Shown piece after piece: positions 12,367 through 14,527 of a stretch of 14,527 nucleotides of DNA. The translations under genes and the position numbers were made by a program. Below the pieces are notes generated by a model. That model saw only the letters and a program-made list of their open reading frames with translations, was not told where the DNA came from and searched no databases. Origin of the DNA: DATJPR01 sp035506295 (GTDB lineage: Bacteria; Bacteroidota; Ignavibacteria; UBA10030; UBA6906). The DNA is taken from NCBI GenBank assembly GCA_035506295.1, contig DATJPR010000089.1:1-14527 (forward strand), in the 5' to 3' direction. Positions within the stretch are counted from its first letter, which is position 1. Every line of letters begins with the position of its first letter.

Positions 12367-14527
12367 TCAGTGCTTCTGTGAATGTTTGGTGAGGTTCGCA
12401 AGCTTGGCGTCGACGAGCGCATACACGCTGTTCTTCGGTGCGAACGTGCCGTCTTTATGTTGTTCGCCTGCCGGACGGCCGGTGAGAATCTCGATCCCCT
12501 CATCGATGGTATGCACTGCATAGATATGGAACTTCCCCTCGCCGACCGCCTTCACGACGTCGTGCCGGAGCATGAGATCGCGGACATTCTGATGAGGGAT
12601 GATGACGCCCTGTGCGCCGGTCAGGCCAAGCGCTTTGCACACATCGTAGAAGCCTTCGATCTTGAGATTGACGCCGCCGATGGGTTGGATCTCTCCGTGT
12701 TGATTGACGGAGCCCGTCACCGCGATGTCCTGCCGAAGCGGAATTTCCGAGAGGCTTGACAGGAGGGCGTAGATTTCCGTAGATGAAGCGCTGTCCCCGT
12801 CGACGCCCGAATACGATTGTTCGAAGGCAATGCTCGCGCTCAGCACGAGCGGCTTTTTGCGGGCAAACTTGCCGAGCAGGTATCCCGTCAGGATCAGCAC
12901 ACCTTTGTTGTGCGTCGGTCCGCTCAGGTCGGCCTCCCGTTCAATGTTGATGATCCCGGCGCGTCCCATGCCTGTCCGCGCGGTGATGCGTGTCGGCCTG
13001 CCGAACTCGAACTCGTTCGACATGTAGACCGACAGGCCGTTCACCTGCCCGACCGCCGTCCCTTTGGTCAGGATCATGAGCGATCCTTCTTCGATCATCT
13101 CCTGGATCTTGTCTTCGATCATTTTCACGCGGTCGAGGCGTTGTTCGACCGACTTCCGGATGTCCGCGCCGGAAATCGTTTCGGCGCCGCGAGACTTGGT
13201 CCAGTGGTTCGCCTCACGGAGGATATCGGCAAGGATGCTGAACCGCGTGGAGAGTTTGTTTTGCCTGCCCGAAATTCTGGCGCCTTCCTCCACCAGCTCG
13301 GCGATGCCTGACGCCTCGAGCGGAAGAAGATGCTCCGCTTCACAGAAGCTTCTGACGAACGAGGCGTAGCTCTCGATCGACGCCGCGGTATTCGGCATTT
13401 CCGTATCGAAGTCCGCGCGCACTTTGAAAATCTTCTGAAAATCCTCGTCGAGTTCGAAAAGCAGCGAGTGAATGTACGCGTCTCCCACAAGGATGACTTT
13501 GACGTCGAGGGGGATCGATTCCGGTTTCAGCGCGGAGCTCGCACCGAACAATCCGGATTCGATCGGCTGGATCTCGAGCTGTTTGTTGCGCAGCACCCGC
13601 TTCAACATCGTCCAGACGCCGGGTTCGCTCAGGGCGTCCAGCGCGTTGACCACAAGAAATCCCCCGTTGGCGCGCGCCAGAGAACCGGCCTTGATTTGCA
13701 TGAAGTTTGTGCGCCACACGCCATGCCGGTCAATCACCCGGTCGATGGTGCCGAAAAGATTCTTGAAGCGGGGGTTGGTCTCGATCATCACCGGTGGCCG
13801 CTTCGATCCGTTGTTGTCGACGACGACGTTCACCTGGTATTCGAGAAACCCATCCTCCTCCTTGGCTGCAGGAAGTCCGAACATCGAGACCGCCGGTTGC
13901 TCCTCCTTGGCTTGGAAGCGTGCAAGGTTGCCGACGATGCTTTTTCGCACTTCCGTGAGATATTCCTTCACGCGGGGAAACGCATAGCGCGCGTTCAGCT
14001 CATCAAGCAGCTCATCAACTTCCGGCTCGACCAGCTTCGTGTTGAGGTCGTCGATGGAGTGCTTGGCTTTGCGTTCAATATTCCGCATCTCGCGCATCAC
14101 GACATCCATCTGGCCTTCAAGCGCCGCAGCGATGCCGAGAATGCGGCGCGCTTCATCCGCGGGAAATTCCCCGGCATCGGCTTTCGCCTGTATTTGCTCG
14201 AGGCTTACCGGTGCCCCTTCAACGAGGTAGGCGATCTCCGGACGGGAACCGGGCGTTCCCTGCGCCTGGACGACCTCGAATCCCTTTTCCTTCACCTTTC
14301 GTTCGAAGTCGCGCAGGACACTCCGTTGACGATCCTGAAAGTGTTCGAGCATGCTTTTGCGTTGCTGTGCGTACCGCCGGCTTTCAAACACCCCCGGGAT
14401 GGCCTTCTGCAGGTCGCTGATCAATGACGTCATATCGCGTTTGAACTGCGCGGCTTGACCGGACGGGAGGCTGATCATCCATGGTGAATCGGCATCATGG
14501 AAGTTGTGAACGTAGCAAATGTCGTGC
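12367..14527 (-). CDS. LonB-like ATP-dependent protease (AAA_32/Lon_C family), 5' end missing
   Basis: Partial gene: the frame stays open to the right edge (first full codon 14526-14524), giving 719 residues. The ATG at 14478 is not the start. The 16 residues before it (including CYVHNFHD) fit the family's conserved Tyr-Val-x-Asn-Phe stretch, and the Walker A region expected further upstream is outside the window. Numbering from Met at 14478: a helical/coiled-coil insertion (about 30-205), a second AAA part with METNPRFKNLFGTIDR-like (about 231-247), a Walker-B-equivalent NGGFLVVNALDAL (271-283), sensor region VILVGDAYIHSLLFELDEDF (328-347), then the Lon protease domain (about 460-665) with Ser563 (GDSAS) and Lys606 (NLKIEGF) as the catalytic dyad. 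Such proteases degrade unfolded or regulatory proteins using ATP. The decarboxylase follows after TGA and 3 nt. Confidence 0.93.
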   Translation of the reverse strand, partial: HDICYVHNFHDADSPWMISLPSGQAAQFKRDMTSLISDLQKAIPGVFESRRYAQQRKSMLEHFQDRQRSVLRDFERKVKEKGFEVVQAQGTPGSRPEIAYLVEGAPVSLEQIQAKADAGEFPADEARRILGIAAALEGQMDVVMREMRNIERKAKHSIDDLNTKLVEPEVDELLDELNARYAFPRVKEYLTEVRKSIVGNLARFQAKEEQPAVSMFGLPAAKEEDGFLEYQVNVVVDNNGSKRPPVMIETNPRFKNLFGTIDRVIDRHGVWRTNFMQIKAGSLARANGGFLVVNALDALSEPGVWTMLKRVLRNKQLEIQPIESGLFGASSALKPESIPLDVKVILVGDAYIHSLLFELDEDFQKIFKVRADFDTEMPNTAASIESYASFVRSFCEAEHLLPLEASGIAELVEEGARISGRQNKLSTRFSILADILREANHWTKSRGAETISGADIRKSVEQRLDRVKMIEDKIQEMIEEGSLMILTKGTAVGQVNGLSVYMSNEFEFGRPTRITARTGMGRAGIINIEREADLSGPTHNKGVLILTGYLLGKFARKKPLVLSASIAFEQSYSGVDGDSASSTEIYALLSSLSEIPLRQDIAVTGSVNQHGEIQPIGGVNLKIEGFYDVCKALGLTGAQGVIIPHQNVRDLMLRHDVVKAVGEGKFHIYAVHTIDEGIEILTGRPAGEQHKDGTFAPKNSVYALVDAKLANLTKHSQKH

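Noticed and set aside
13330..14427. A 365-codon plus-strand open frame opposite the Lon-like protease
   Set aside because: Antisense shadow of a conserved protease; no domain, no SD and no promoter were seen.

Overview
The window (14,527 bp, moderately high GC, high 50s percent by eye) reads as ordinary dense bacterial chromosome. It holds eleven complete genes or near-complete genes plus partial genes at both edges. Most genes are on the minus strand in short operons with recognisable Shine-Dalgarno sequences. The gene set is Gram-negative: a beta-barrel outer-membrane protein, a DUF2279 envelope protein, exported DinB and S9 proteins, and a fused homocysteine methyltransferase/MTHFR. This would suit the Bacteroidota/Chlorobiota/Ignavibacteriota neighbourhood or a similar phylum, but that placement is inference. 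No tRNA, rRNA, IS element, CRISPR array or phage gene was seen.

Layout: 1-81 may hold the tail of a plus-strand gene. 82-264 is a spacer with a four-copy 13-nt tandem repeat and a hairpin. 265-3733 (minus) is an envelope-flavoured cluster read in the order ATP-grasp ligase, outer-membrane beta-barrel, DUF2279 protein, DinB-family exported protein. The first two genes overlap by 4 bp. A divergent spacer with candidate promoters leads to the 611-aa methionine/folate enzyme (3914-5749, plus), which converges on a macro-domain ADP-ribose hydrolase (5760-6281, minus).

A second divergent spacer with a perfect dyad leads to a membrane-anchored J-domain protein (6521-7597, plus). Its last 58 codons run antisense to the C-terminus of the S9 peptidase (7422-9521, minus). 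Upstream of S9 lie dcd (dCTP deaminase), a spacer of degenerate 7- and 8-nt repeats with a G-quadruplex motif, and a multi-zinc-ribbon protein. Then comes a PLP-dependent decarboxylase that starts 3 nt after the stop of a LonB-like AAA protease. The protease runs off the right edge.

Functionally this is a mixture of one-carbon/methionine metabolism, nucleotide metabolism (dcd), protein quality control (Lon-like protease, J protein, S9 peptidase), ADP-ribose turnover and envelope proteins. I see no clear defence, secretion or biosynthetic system. The observations most worth a second look are the antisense overlap of two conserved coding regions, the short-period tandem repeats in three spacers, the uncharacterised ATP-grasp/outer-membrane cluster, the zinc-ribbon protein and the dyad in the macro/J-domain spacer.
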